Shown here piece after piece: positions 11,285-19,549 of a stretch of 64,000 nucleotides of DNA. Origin of the DNA: Auanema rhodensis (taxonomy: Eukaryota > Nematoda > Chromadorea > Rhabditida > Rhabditidae). A program made the translations under genes and the position numbers. The first letter of the stretch is position 1. The number at the start of each line of letters is the position of its first letter. The stretch spans positions 9,610,001 through 9,674,000 of the forward strand of contig OZ059895.1 of assembly GCA_964057225.1 (NCBI GenBank). Reading direction: 5' to 3'. The notes beneath the pieces are model-generated. The model worked only from the letters and a program-made list of their open reading frames with translations, made no database searches and was not told the DNA's origin.

Positions 11285-11486
11285 TGGTCACACCGACGCA
11301 TAAAACGCATTGGTCGGTTCACCAACGTGGTCGTTCGATCGCTCACGTTCCCACATTTGGAAAACATTAATGAGCCAATGCATGTTGTCATGCCGCGGCT
11401 ATTTAATGAGTTCCTTGATCGGTGCCTTGCTGAAAGTGGTGTGCCAGATGAACAAAAAGCACTATTTTGTCTATCAATAGAGCACC
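11285..11486 (+). pseudogene. Polinton polymerase B first main exon, truncated
   Basis: Matches 4250-4446 in reverse. The acceptor TTATAG at 11279-11284 is kept, but the ATG of the left copy reads ATA here. The frame runs through IMPRLFNEFLDRCL-like sequence and ends after a segment corresponding to CLSIEH, where a Polinton end begins. Confidence 0.75.
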
Positions 11487-11640
11487 AGTAGAGAGCCGTG
11501 CAAAATGTACTAACCACGCCCCCAAACAGTTGCTAAAAACATACTTTTGAAGGCGTCAGCTGTTAAAAACATACTTTTGGGGCGCCTCAGCTGTCAAAAA
11601 CATATTTTATAAAAACATATATCTCAGCTGTCAAAAACAT
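11487..11640 (+). mobile_element. Polinton terminus only (copy d)
   Basis: AGTAGAGAGCCGTGCAAAAT at 11487, then the conserved ACTAACCACGCCCCC block and three to four CAGCTG iterons to about 11640. The six bases before it are AGCACC, belonging to the interrupted polymerase exon and a candidate target site. It is cut at about 11641 by retroelement sequence. Confidence 0.75.
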
Positions 11641-11642
11641 AG

Positions 11643-12323
11643 TTAGGATCAATCAACCTAGAACACATCAAGTTTAATGGAAGCAACATTTTCAACAACC
11701 TAACAGAATCAACGTTTCCTATGGCACTAGCAATATCATATGGATCCAGCTTAGCAACGCTACAGGCTACTTTACCAGAAAGAATAAAACCTGTAATCAA
11801 ACAAAGATTAAATCCTAACATGAACTCTGTTACTATAACAGCAGGAGCAGCCAGCAGCTTAATACTCAGCTACGAACATGCAAAAGAAGCTATAACTTGG
11901 AAAATGTTTGACTTTCTGTCACCAATATGGGAAAAGGTTCAAACCTGGACACTACGCGTACTTGCTATCATTGAATCAATTATCATAACAATTGGCACAA
12001 TCACACTCGCCACCTGGATAATAAAAATATACGCATGTAGTTCAAGGATACCCATCAACAATGTCAAATGGGAAACAGAATACTTACAACCACTATCAAC
12101 TGAAAACACAAGAACAGAAACATCTCATCCTTCTCCGTCCGCTCCATACCTCGACAACCATCACAACAGCTGTCAACTCACATTGTATGATCCTTCAGTA
12201 CCAATAGCTGAACATATTTATGAAGCTTATTTTCCCTACAAGCATGAAGAAAGAAAACATAAACTACATAGGAGGATCACAATTACCATTTGTCCCGATT
12301 TCAATCCACAATCACATTTTTAA
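11643..12323 (+). pseudogene. ORF with a transmembrane segment upstream of protease, 5'-truncated
   Basis: Open from 11643 (after an in-frame TAG at the junction) to 12323. Residues before the ATG at 11721 continue in frame and include two N-glycosylation-like sites (NGS, NLT), so the true start is lost. A hydrophobic stretch of about 24 residues (LAIIESIIITIGTITLATWI) is followed by a ~95-residue polar tail rich in Ser, Pro, Thr and Asn. This looks like the end of a type I membrane glycoprotein. It overlaps the protease ORF by about 100 bases in another frame, which is the usual gag-pol relation, yet no capsid or zinc-knuckle features are seen. Either a glycoprotein sits where gag should be, or two elements are joined. 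Function not recognised. Confidence 0.4.
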
Positions 12324-12867
12324 AGCACTATGGGATACGGAAGCATCAGCATCATACATGCGAGAATCCACCTTCAAACAACTGCCCGCTGCAGCGATGG
12401 TACTAAAACAAACAACAGCGATAGTCGCGAATAAATCTAAATTATCATTTATGGGATACACAAGGATCCTGATAACAATAGGAACAACAGAAACAGAACA
12501 CAAATTTTATGTAGCAGAAGATATCTACTGTCCAGCACCAGTGTTACTTGGAATAGACTTCATGGAAGCATTACACCAACAAGGAATTTACACCTCATTT
12601 CGACCGCTGGATAACACAATTGTTATCGGCACAACACATGTTCCACTAGCACGAGAAACATCTCCGTGGGAACACCAGACCTCGAAAGCATATGTGGTTA
12701 GTTTAGAAAACAAAACGCTAAGACCAGGAGGAACAAGAACGCTCACGCTAGAAGTATACGATCCAGAAAGCTATAAACAGGCGTTTCTAGATTGTAAGAA
12801 ACCAGGCAACAAACTTTCTTTTACGCCTACTATATTTACGCCCACTGGATACGGAGTACAAATTTAA
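12220..12867 (+). pseudogene. Retroviral-type aspartic protease region of pol
   Basis: The core runs GGSQLPFVPISI, then FKALWDTEASASYM where DTGAS is expected, then YCPAPVLLGIDFMEAL, the LLG-x-D block of retropepsins. The catalytic Asp is present but the Gly of D-T-G is Glu, so activity is doubtful. It is followed by a ~110-residue linker towards RT ending at a stop (12867). The start at 12220 is only the first Met; a frameshift from the upstream ORF is more likely. Confidence 0.7.
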
Positions 12868-13192
12868 ATGAATAAATAAAAAAAAATATCAAAGTATGCA
12901 AACAGCCATTCGAAATTCAAATAAATAAAAAAATAGGCTTAGCAGAAGCGATACCAAAGGACAAGTAAGAAAAATACGAAGGACAATACATACCTCCGGA
13001 AGCTCGATGGGAAGAACAACTGCCCTATTTCCCAGACAGTTCATTAATGAGCTTGACCTTTCAGAAGCCTGCTTCTTGCAAATCGAACAACAGCAACTGA
13101 AAGAAATAATGTTACTACATAAACAAGCATTTCTCAACGAAGAAAGAAATATCGGACTCTTCCTAGGACCAATTTAACACTCCATTCCAATT
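12868..13192 (+). pseudogene. Degraded linker between protease and RT
   Basis: Pol linker sequence broken by several stops and frameshifts. Fragments such as YIPPEARWEEQLPYF and LLHKQAFL-like coding can be seen in different frames. No intact ORF. Confidence 0.5.
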
Positions 13193-13850
13193 ATGCCAGG
13201 AAAAACACCAATATTCAAAATTACATATCGTATACCACTCTCTCAACAAGAGGAAGTGGAGAAACAAATAAAAGAAATGCTACAACAAAGAATCATTGAA
13301 CCATCGAACTCAATGAGAACTAGTCCAGTAATTTTGGTGAAGAAGAAAAACAAAACTTACAGATTTGTAACGGACTTTCGAGCTCTGAATGCAATCACTC
13401 AGAAACAAGTATATGTCATATCAAACATACAAGACATCCTAGATCTGGCCGCTGGAGAAAGGATCTTCAGCAACTTTGATTTAGCATCCGGATTTTTCCA
13501 AATACCTCTTAAGAAAGAAGATCGTCATCTTACAGCTTTCACAACAAGTGGAACTTACCAATATTGTGGAATGCCGATGGGATTATGTGGATCACCCCAT
13601 ACTTTTCAAAACGCAGTACGATACCTGCAATCAATTGTTAAATGCAAGCTATTCGTATATCTAGATGATTTACTATTAATCTCTAAATCTACGACAGCAC
13701 ATTTAAGAGATATCAAAGAAGTTTTGGAAGCAGTAACTCAAATAGGATTCAAAATAAAACTGAAGAAATGCGCATTCGCAAGAAAGGAAGTTAAATTTTT
13801 AGGATACATAGTTGGACAAGAAGGAATTAAACCGGACCCACAGGTGTCTT
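13193..13850 (+). pseudogene. Ty3/gypsy reverse transcriptase, truncated after the palm
   Basis: Fingers and palm are intact: MLQQRIIEPSNS, TSPVILVKKKN, YRFVTDFRALN, motif A FSNFDLASGFFQI, MPMGLCGSP (motif B), motif C VYLDDLLL, and FLGYIVGQEGI near the end. The frame then meets GIKPDPQ, and the next bases (from about 13850) belong to the integrase zinc-finger end in another frame. Thumb, connection, RNase H and the first half of the integrase HHCC domain are missing, a gap I estimate at well over 1 kb. It cannot make a working pol. Confidence 0.88.
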
Positions 13851-15434
13851 GCTTGTGCGAAAAGAAAGAACAACCCTCACGAAGCAACTGTGGAACCAAC
13901 GAAAAATTTTCCAACATCAACAAAACCATGGCAAAGAGTACACATGGATATACTCGGACCATTGCCTAGGACAGAACAAGAAAACAGATATGTTCTTTCA
14001 ATCCAAGATTATTTTTCAAAATGGATAATCGCAATTCCGCTAATCAGACAAACATCAGGAGAAATTATATCGGCTATCGAAAAATATCTCTTCTATGTTT
14101 TTGGACCACCTGTCACTATCATCACAGACAATGGATCTAATTTTATTTCAAACGATTTCACCACTATGTGCAGTAATTTTGGAACTACACACCACACTAC
14201 TATGCCGTATTACAAAAACGCTAACGAACAAGTAGAAAGATTACATCGGACGATCGAAGAAGCATTAAGAGCCTACGTTAATGACGAACAAAACGATTGG
14301 GATAAGATACTTCCGAAGATTATTTTTACACTCAACAGATTACCAAACGCCACCACTAAAACATCACCATACGAATGTTTGTTTGGACAAGTAGCACGTC
14401 TACCCATTGACAAAAACTTGGAAACACCGGAAGAACAAAATATCACGGATCAGCTCAAAAACTTAAGAGATATTCAAGAAAAAGTCAAGGAAAATATTGC
14501 CACCAACGAAGAAAGAATGAAGCAGAAATACGATCAAACACATAGGACAAAAGAAAGAATATTAGATATAGGAGATCGAGTATTTGTACAAAGAGCGAAC
14601 CCAAGCAACAAATTACAAATACGAAGAGATGGACCTTACCGGATAGTGACAATTGAAGGAAACAACATCAGCATAACGGATCAAGATGGAAATATTATAA
14701 AAGCTCAGAAAAATAACATACATCATTTTCCATCAGACGATAATCTTATATCAACAAAAAATAATGAAGAAGAGGAAGAAGAAGACCAAGACATAGCGAA
14801 CAAAGAAGAAGAAGCAAGTTGGAATAATCTGGATGAATGGGAACAAACCAATAATACGGAAAATAACAACAACTGTTACCCAACAGGCAGTTCAGATACT
14901 CTCGAACAACTGTTACCTATCACTTGGAATAACAGAAGAGTAAACGAAGAAGAAATTGAACAAAATTCAGAAACACCTGACGACCTTGCTATAGCAAGAG
15001 GAATAACAAATTTTAATATACAATTAGAAGATGAATCGACAACAATCGACAGTATTCAAGAGGACCTCAGACAGCTGACACCTTTCTCTCAAAAAGAAAG
15101 TTCTTATGAAAACGATATAGAAGATAATAACGCAAAAACATACGAAAAGCTACAAGATCAATTCAAAAATAAAAACAGAAAGGAACTATTTGAGGACAGA
15201 AACAAAAACTCACCAGCAATCAGAAATTGGAACACTACACTTGCCGCAGCACTAGGAATAGGAAAGGAAAACTCACGCCCGTATCATGTTAAACTACAAT
15301 CCAAAAGAAAAACACAAGACGAAGAAATCAGAAATAATGGAGAATTGGAACTACAAGGAAAAGTGGATCAAAACAAAAAGCAGCAGAATAAATCTCCAAC
15401 GCAAAACAAAGGAGAACAAGTACGAAAATTTTAA
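13851..15434 (+). CDS. Ty3/gypsy integrase with GPY module and acidic C-terminal tail
   Basis: The frame opens with RCLACAKRK, the C-x-x-C end of the HHCC finger. The catalytic core has VHMDILGPL (first D), IITDNGSNF (second D) and NEQVERLHRTIEEAL (E), so the DDE triad is complete. A basic linker follows, then the GPY/F module (RRDGPYRIV). After it come about 240 residues rich in Glu, Asn, Asp and Gln, including a run of Glu-Asp, with no family I recognise; most elements end soon after the GPY module. The ORF is long and uninterrupted (over 500 codons) although the gene upstream is deleted. The track start at 13812 lies in RT sequence of another frame and is not a real start. Confidence 0.82.
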   Translation, partial: ACAKRKNNPHEATVEPTKNFPTSTKPWQRVHMDILGPLPRTEQENRYVLSIQDYFSKWIIAIPLIRQTSGEIISAIEKYLFYVFGPPVTIITDNGSNFISNDFTTMCSNFGTTHHTTMPYYKNANEQVERLHRTIEEALRAYVNDEQNDWDKILPKIIFTLNRLPNATTKTSPYECLFGQVARLPIDKNLETPEEQNITDQLKNLRDIQEKVKENIATNEERMKQKYDQTHRTKERILDIGDRVFVQRANPSNKLQIRRDGPYRIVTIEGNNISITDQDGNIIKAQKNNIHHFPSDDNLISTKNNEEEEEEDQDIANKEEEASWNNLDEWEQTNNTENNNNCYPTGSSDTLEQLLPITWNNRRVNEEEIEQNSETPDDLAIARGITNFNIQLEDESTTIDSIQEDLRQLTPFSQKESSYENDIEDNNAKTYEKLQDQFKNKNRKELFEDRNKNSPAIRNWNTTLAAALGIGKENSRPYHVKLQSKRKTQDEEIRNNGELELQGKVDQNKKQQNKSPTQNKGEQVRKF

Positions 15435-15632
15435 TTAACTAACAAAAATCGTAGACATGTAAAAATAATTTTTTTTTTTCGTATAGTACATTAAACACAA
15501 GACATAGATCAAAACCACCGAAATTCTAATTTCTATCTTTTGATTTCAACAAATTGTAACAATCACTGCAAAAAAAAACTATATAAAGAGAAAATTTTGA
15601 TAGAGAAAATTCAAAAAGACTTTTTACTCAAA

Positions 15633-15911
15633 ATGACCTCCTCTCTCGCCAACGTCACACTCTCTACATTCCTCGCAACTCCAACACCACTGGTCCCTCT
15701 AGCCACCACTATTGAACAAGAATGGATAGAGGTAGAAAACTTTTGTGAAGGTCTTCTACCTATCAACTGCATGCAGGTTAACTTAGGACGCATAATAAGC
15801 CTACAAACGAGCAAATTGGAGAAGAAGATACAGCACATCCTATTTATGATAGAATTATTAGAGAAGAAAACCAAAAGTTATGAAGAAAACGATCTAAAGG
15901 AGCTCCGCTAG
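15633..15911 (+). CDS. Small ORF of unknown function between integrase and LTR
   Basis: 92 codons from the ATG at 15633 (the frame is open from 15540, but the context favours 15633). Thr/Leu/Ala-rich N-terminus, then EQEWIEVENFCEGLLPINCM, then a Lys/Glu-rich helix (LEKKIQHILFMIELLEKKTK) likely to form a coiled coil. Its position fits a third ORF (env-like or gag-like accessory), but no motif supports either. Confidence 0.35.
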   Translation: MTSSLANVTLSTFLATPTPLVPLATTIEQEWIEVENFCEGLLPINCMQVNLGRIISLQTSKLEKKIQHILFMIELLEKKTKSYEENDLKELR

Positions 15912-16293
15912 CATCAAAAGAATTGGACAGAATGATGCTCTCTCAGCCAGAAAAAAAACAGAATCCGACACATAATGCTGGGTACAACCCGCCAGAATGA
16001 AGACCACAGCTGACATCTACAAAGCAATGCCGACATGGACAACACAGATGACACAGCAACCTGTAGGAAATAACGAAACCAAAGAAGAAGCCTCATAGAT
16101 AGAGATAGGGCAAGACCTATCAGTAGTAATCACAAAACTACTAGCAAAACGGACTACCAACATGTCATCATCAAGAAGTAAGGTGAAAGCAGTTAGCCAA
16201 ACAATCAGAACAATGAAGCTGCTTGGACTTGCATCAATTACAAAAATGATCCAGGAAATAGACCAACTGGCGGATTAACGAGAACAGGGAAGG
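15912..16293 (+). other. 3' untranslated or decayed region of the gypsy-like element
   Basis: Short open stretches only (for example 34 codons from 15997 and about 38 from 16162, both beginning at ATG), in different frames and separated by stops; they may be remains of one ORF. It ends with a purine-rich AGAACAGGGAAGG (16281-16293), a plausible polypurine tract. Confidence 0.4.
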
Positions 16294-16888
16294 TTGAAAT
16301 CACTTTTAAATTCTATCTCTGTAAAAATTTTTTCCTTTATCAATAGTTTGTTTATCATTGAACAATTTGTTTCATGCCTATTTTTTAGAATTTTTTTTCT
16401 TTCTTCATTATTATCTGCATATAACAGCTGCGGTCAGCTGACTTGTATCCGTTGAAGCATGATACATACATGTCTCGAAGGAAAGCAGCTGACCATGGCA
16501 GCTGCTATTATAAAACTGATGCAAATAGTTTTTAAGACATTCTGAGAATATTCTAGATGAACTTTTTATAAGCTTTGTAACATTTTTGTGTAAACTGAGT
16601 AGGAGTTGTATGGATATATAAACCTGAGTCCTCAAGACTCAGGCATCTCATTATCTCATTTTCTCTTTATCTCATCATCATCTCTTTATATTCTCTTTCT
16701 TTTCTAGCTTAAATCTTTGTATAAGTATATTATAAAGCGAACAATAAACCTTTATATATTTTATCTCTTCTTTCTTATTTCCCCATACATTATACACTTA
16801 TATTTGAAATCAAACTCATCTTCTCATAGTCTGTTTGGATCTCTCAACTTGGAACCATTGAGAATCTGAATGAAACGTCCTCGTTACA
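16294..16888 (+). repeat. Candidate 3' LTR of the gypsy-like element
   Basis: Bounded by the purine tract on the left and satellite on the right, about 595 bp with TG at 16295 and CA at 16887-16888. It holds a TATATAA (about 16615-16621), a perfect hairpin CTGAGTC-CTCAA-GACTCAG at 16624-16642 just downstream, CT-rich sequence, and AATAAA at 16743-16748. No second LTR is in the window to confirm the ends. Confidence 0.5.
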
Positions 16889-16892
16889 GTTT

Positions 16893-17700
16893 TTTGGTAT
16901 GGTCGTAAGCGAAAATATCTGATATTCAATCGTTAACATACTTATCCCCGTTATAGTTTTTTTTCCAATTTCATGTTAGTTATGTAATTTTCTACCTTCC
17001 ATCTGGATCCCTCGATGATATCAAATTTTATGAGCTCCAAATACAATAAATTAAAAAAGGTTTCACAGTTGTATAGTGTTTAAACAATGTTTGTTTCGAT
17101 AGGAAATGGATAGAAACAGTAAAGTCAAGATGAAGGTTCATTATCTACTGGTTTATAACTGTAGTATAGAAATAAAATTGAAGATAATTTGCTTTCCTTT
17201 GGTTGAGCTATCTAAGTAAAAGTGCTTGAAAATTGAAAACATTTGTTACGGAAAAGATAAAATTGAAAATCAGCTGTATGGCGTACTTTCAACGTGGTAT
17301 GGTCGTAAGCGAAAATATATGATATTCAATCGTTAACATACTTATCCTTGTTATACTTTTTTTTCCAATTTCATGTTAGTTATGTAATTTTCCACGTTCC
17401 ATCTGGATCCCTCGATGATATCAAAAAGCTCCAAATACAATAAATTTTAAAAGGTTTCACAGTTGTATGGTGTTTAAGCAATGTTTGTTTCGATAAAAAA
17501 TAGATAGAAACAGTAAAGTTAAGATAAAGGTTCATTAACTACTGGTTTATAACTGTAATATAGAAATAAGATTGGAGATAATTTGCTGCCTTGGGTTGAG
17601 CTATATAAGTTAAAACTGCTTGAAAATTAAAAACATTTGTTACGGAAGAGATAAAATTGAAAATCAACCGCATGGCGACTTTCAACGTGTTATGATCGTT
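16893..17700 (-). repeat. Two reversed copies of the 401-bp satellite
   Basis: Two head-to-tail monomers, about 400 bp apart (GGTATGGTCGTAAGC at 16896 and 17296), in the opposite orientation to the main array and more diverged from it (for example a short deletion near 17425). The 5S-like segment is present in reverse at about 16896-16915 and 17281-17311. The right monomer ends in a diverged start (about 17666-17700) next to the 5S fragment. Confidence 0.9.
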
Positions 17701-17714
17701 AAAAAAATTTGAAA

Positions 17715-17770
17715 AGCTTATGGCACGCGGGATTCCCAAGCCGTCTCCGATCCAAGTACTAACCGGGCCC
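17715..17770 (-). pseudogene. 3' half of a nematode-type 5S rRNA gene
   Basis: On the minus strand it reads GGGCCCGGTTAGTACTTGG, then GATCGGAGACGG, CTTGGGAATCC and an ending GCCATAAGC followed by TTTT (17712-17715), the pol III terminator. This matches the last ~55 nt of 5S rRNA; the GGATCGGAGACGG block is the nematode form (arthropods have a different block here). The 5' half is missing because the BEL LTR starts at 17771. Fifteen or so bases further on the minus strand (after CAAATTTTTTT) comes a diverged 5S start that belongs to the neighbouring satellite monomer. Confidence 0.85.
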
Positions 17771-18108
17771 TGTCGTTTGACAACTGGACTTTTACCTCCA
17801 AGTATCAGTCCAAGTATGGAGTTGGTTCGTATGAGTGCGGTATTATGCGTTAAGGCAAGTTAAATGAAGAAAGGTTTATTCAACAAATGCAACAACAGTA
17901 AAGTGAACAAGTGGATTGATTTTAGAATTTCCTAGAAAATCCTAAAATCAATACAAAATTGGTGAGACATAAAATTTCAACCATTTGGTTCTCCCTTTTA
18001 TAGGGAGGCACCAGATGGTTAAAGGGAGTGGAGTTAATCCAAAAAATACAAACAAAACGTTACCGCAATAAAGTACGTATTTTCACGTTGACCGTGACAT
18101 TCCCGGCA

Positions 18109-18570
18109 TTACGTATATCTTTTACGTTTGACGTCTCCACAGACCACCCCATGGTGAGTATAGGCCTTGCACTTATAGCAGAATATTTCGCACATTGCTG
18201 AATGTTTTGGGTTTAAACATTTTATGCATAGCCCCAATTCGTGTAAGCGTATGGTACGCTCTGGGGACGAGGGGTAAATCGGACAAGCAGCTGTACGATG
18301 GCCATCAGCTGTAGGCTTGTTGCAGAATATGCAGGAGGCTTTAGGAGCCGTCTGAACAGCTAAATTATCGAGCTTTAGATTCAGTGTGCTGTTGATGTTG
18401 TCCAGGCGCGCGGAAATGTGGTTGACAGCGCTGGCGAGGTTATCATAAAACCTTTTCTCTAGAACCATTAGCTGCCTTAGGTTGGCAGTGGTGTTGGGTA
18501 GATGAGAATAATTTTTGAGATCTTCCTCAAAGGAAGTGTTCTCACTTAAATTGGACTTTATTTCATCCAT
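18109..18570 (-). CDS. LTR-borne zinc-knuckle (gag nucleocapsid-like) ORF
   Basis: 154 codons from ATG 18570. N-terminal ~75 residues are helical and polar; then three Cys/His knuckles: CIFCNKP...HRTAAC, LCIKCLNPKHSAMC and FCYKCKAYTHHGVVC. This is the knuckle pattern of BEL/Pao Gag nucleocapsids, but the element has its own full Gag at 25584-27467. A strong acceptor, TTTTTCTCAATTCAG, ends six bases before the ATG, so the ORF may be the second exon of a spliced message or a trans-spliced one. The right LTR keeps only the C-terminal part. Could be a spliced accessory protein or a captured Gag fragment. Confidence 0.5.
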   Translation of the reverse strand: MDEIKSNLSENTSFEEDLKNYSHLPNTTANLRQLMVLEKRFYDNLASAVNHISARLDNINSTLNLKLDNLAVQTAPKASCIFCNKPTADGHRTAACPIYPSSPERTIRLHELGLCIKCLNPKHSAMCEIFCYKCKAYTHHGVVCGDVKRKRYT

Positions 18571-19033
18571 TAGCACTGAATTGAGAAAAACAATGGTTTC
18601 CCTCTTTATATATTTGTTTGCATCTGTGGGTTGACCTATGATAAACGTCCCTTAGTTTATTGTAGAATAGTATGTGTTTACGGATACAATGTATAAAAAG
18701 CCTGTACAAAGGATTACTTCTTATGTATATTATTGGGATAAATAAACTTGATGTTATCAAAGATTGAAGATCTTGATAAAAAGATTTGTTTGTTTATAAC
18801 TGTTGCATTTGTTTCTATATGTAGTGATTTTCTTTTGTTTATATTATTTTATAACCTATTTTTGCTTTGTTCATATTTTTTACTACTGTACTACGTGTGA
18901 TTAGTAATTTACTTTTTATTGTATTCGTGAAGTTTTTGTACTTCCCTCTTGACATTTTCTATTGTTTTCTTTAGATTCAAAAAATTTTTTATTTTTATTT
19001 TTTTTTTTATTCTTATAGTTGTAATTGTTGCAG

Positions 19034-19457
19034 ATGTCACAATTACAGTATCAGGTTGAAGAGGAGATTGGAGAAGACGAGCTCGGTCCATATGAACTAT
19101 GCGAACGATGCAAGGCGCAGGACACTCATCGCATACGGGAGGGCCCGGTAAGCTTATTATTTTTTATTTTATTTTATTTATTTATTTATTTTTTTTTTTT
19201 TTTTTTTATCTCAGTATTGTTGCAGATGACAGACGATGAGCTTTATCCGGAGGATAGAGTCGAGCCAACTCGGGAGCAGCTCATCTACATGTTTCAGAGG
19301 ATGCCGTTGCCTCCCAACTGCAGATTCTGCAGGGCAAAGAACCCCCGCCACCACGAACGTGAGGAGGTAAGCTTATATATTTTAACTGTTAATGTAAGTA
19401 TTGTTGTAGATGTCAGACGATGATGGTGAGGGGTATCCAGATATTTCAAGTATATAG
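19034..19457 (+). CDS. Three-exon antisense mini-gene inside the BEL LTR, function unknown
   Basis: Exons 19034-19147, 19226-19366 and 19410-19457 (TAG stop) have GT-AG introns of 78 and 43 bp, all phase 0, for a 100-residue acidic protein. Each exon begins with ATG directly after a near-identical acceptor (TTGTTGCAG or TTGTTGTAG), and the first two share the donor GTAAGCTTAT. Exon 1 carries CERCKAQDTH and exon 2 CRFCRAKNPRHH, both C-x2-C-[KR]-A-[QK]-[DN]-x2-H, so they look like duplicates of one small metal-binding module. Exons 2 and 3 both start with an ATG-x-CAGACGATGA phrase. AATAAA lies at about 19506. It runs opposite to the retroelement genes. Exon 1 is also present, unchanged as far as I can see, in the right LTR (28499-28612). 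I do not recognise the protein. Confidence 0.55.
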
Positions 19458-19549
19458 TGTTTTTGTTTTGTTTTTGTTTTTTTTAAACTGTTCTTATAGC
19501 TAATTAATAAAGTTTTTTTTTTTTTTATTACTACAGTAAGATTAGTGTT

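Larger units (their letters stand above)
9543..11486 (+). mobile_element. Polinton terminus plus 5' polymerase exons (truncated copy c)
   Basis: Begins AGTGGAGAGCCGTGCAAAAT at 9543 and is the near-complete reverse of about 4250-6456: iterons (9543-9700), AT-rich block (9720-10130), GAAGGTTAATTCGAT repeats, four 5' exons and the first polymerase exon. It stops at 11486 in the middle of that exon, where another Polinton terminus begins. Together with the left copy it makes a ~2-kb inverted repeat with arms about 3.1 kb apart. Confidence 0.75.
11641..16888 (+). mobile_element. Ty3/gypsy-like LTR retrotransposon, 5'-truncated and internally deleted
   Basis: In order: ORF with a membrane segment, aspartic protease, reverse transcriptase, integrase with a GPY-type C-terminal module, acidic tail, small ORF, purine tract and a candidate 3' LTR ending at about 16888. 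There is no 5' LTR or gag; the left end joins Polinton iterons directly. RNase H is missing, and stop codons and frameshifts lie between protease and RT. Coding sequence is A-rich on the plus strand, as retroelements often are. Confidence 0.75.
17771..19535 (-). repeat. 3' LTR of the BEL element (about 1.76 kb)
   Basis: On the plus strand it starts TGTCGTTTGACAACTGG (17771) and ends ATTACTACA (19535), giving TGT...ACA ends. Bases 17771-18295 match 27632-28154 and about 18681-19175 match 28155-28650 in the 5' LTR. It is unusually long and carries two gene-like units, one on each strand. Outer end abuts 5S rRNA sequence. Confidence 0.75.

Noticed and set aside
17539..17739. 66-codon minus-strand ORF
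   Set aside because: Spans reversed satellite and the 5S fragment; not coding.
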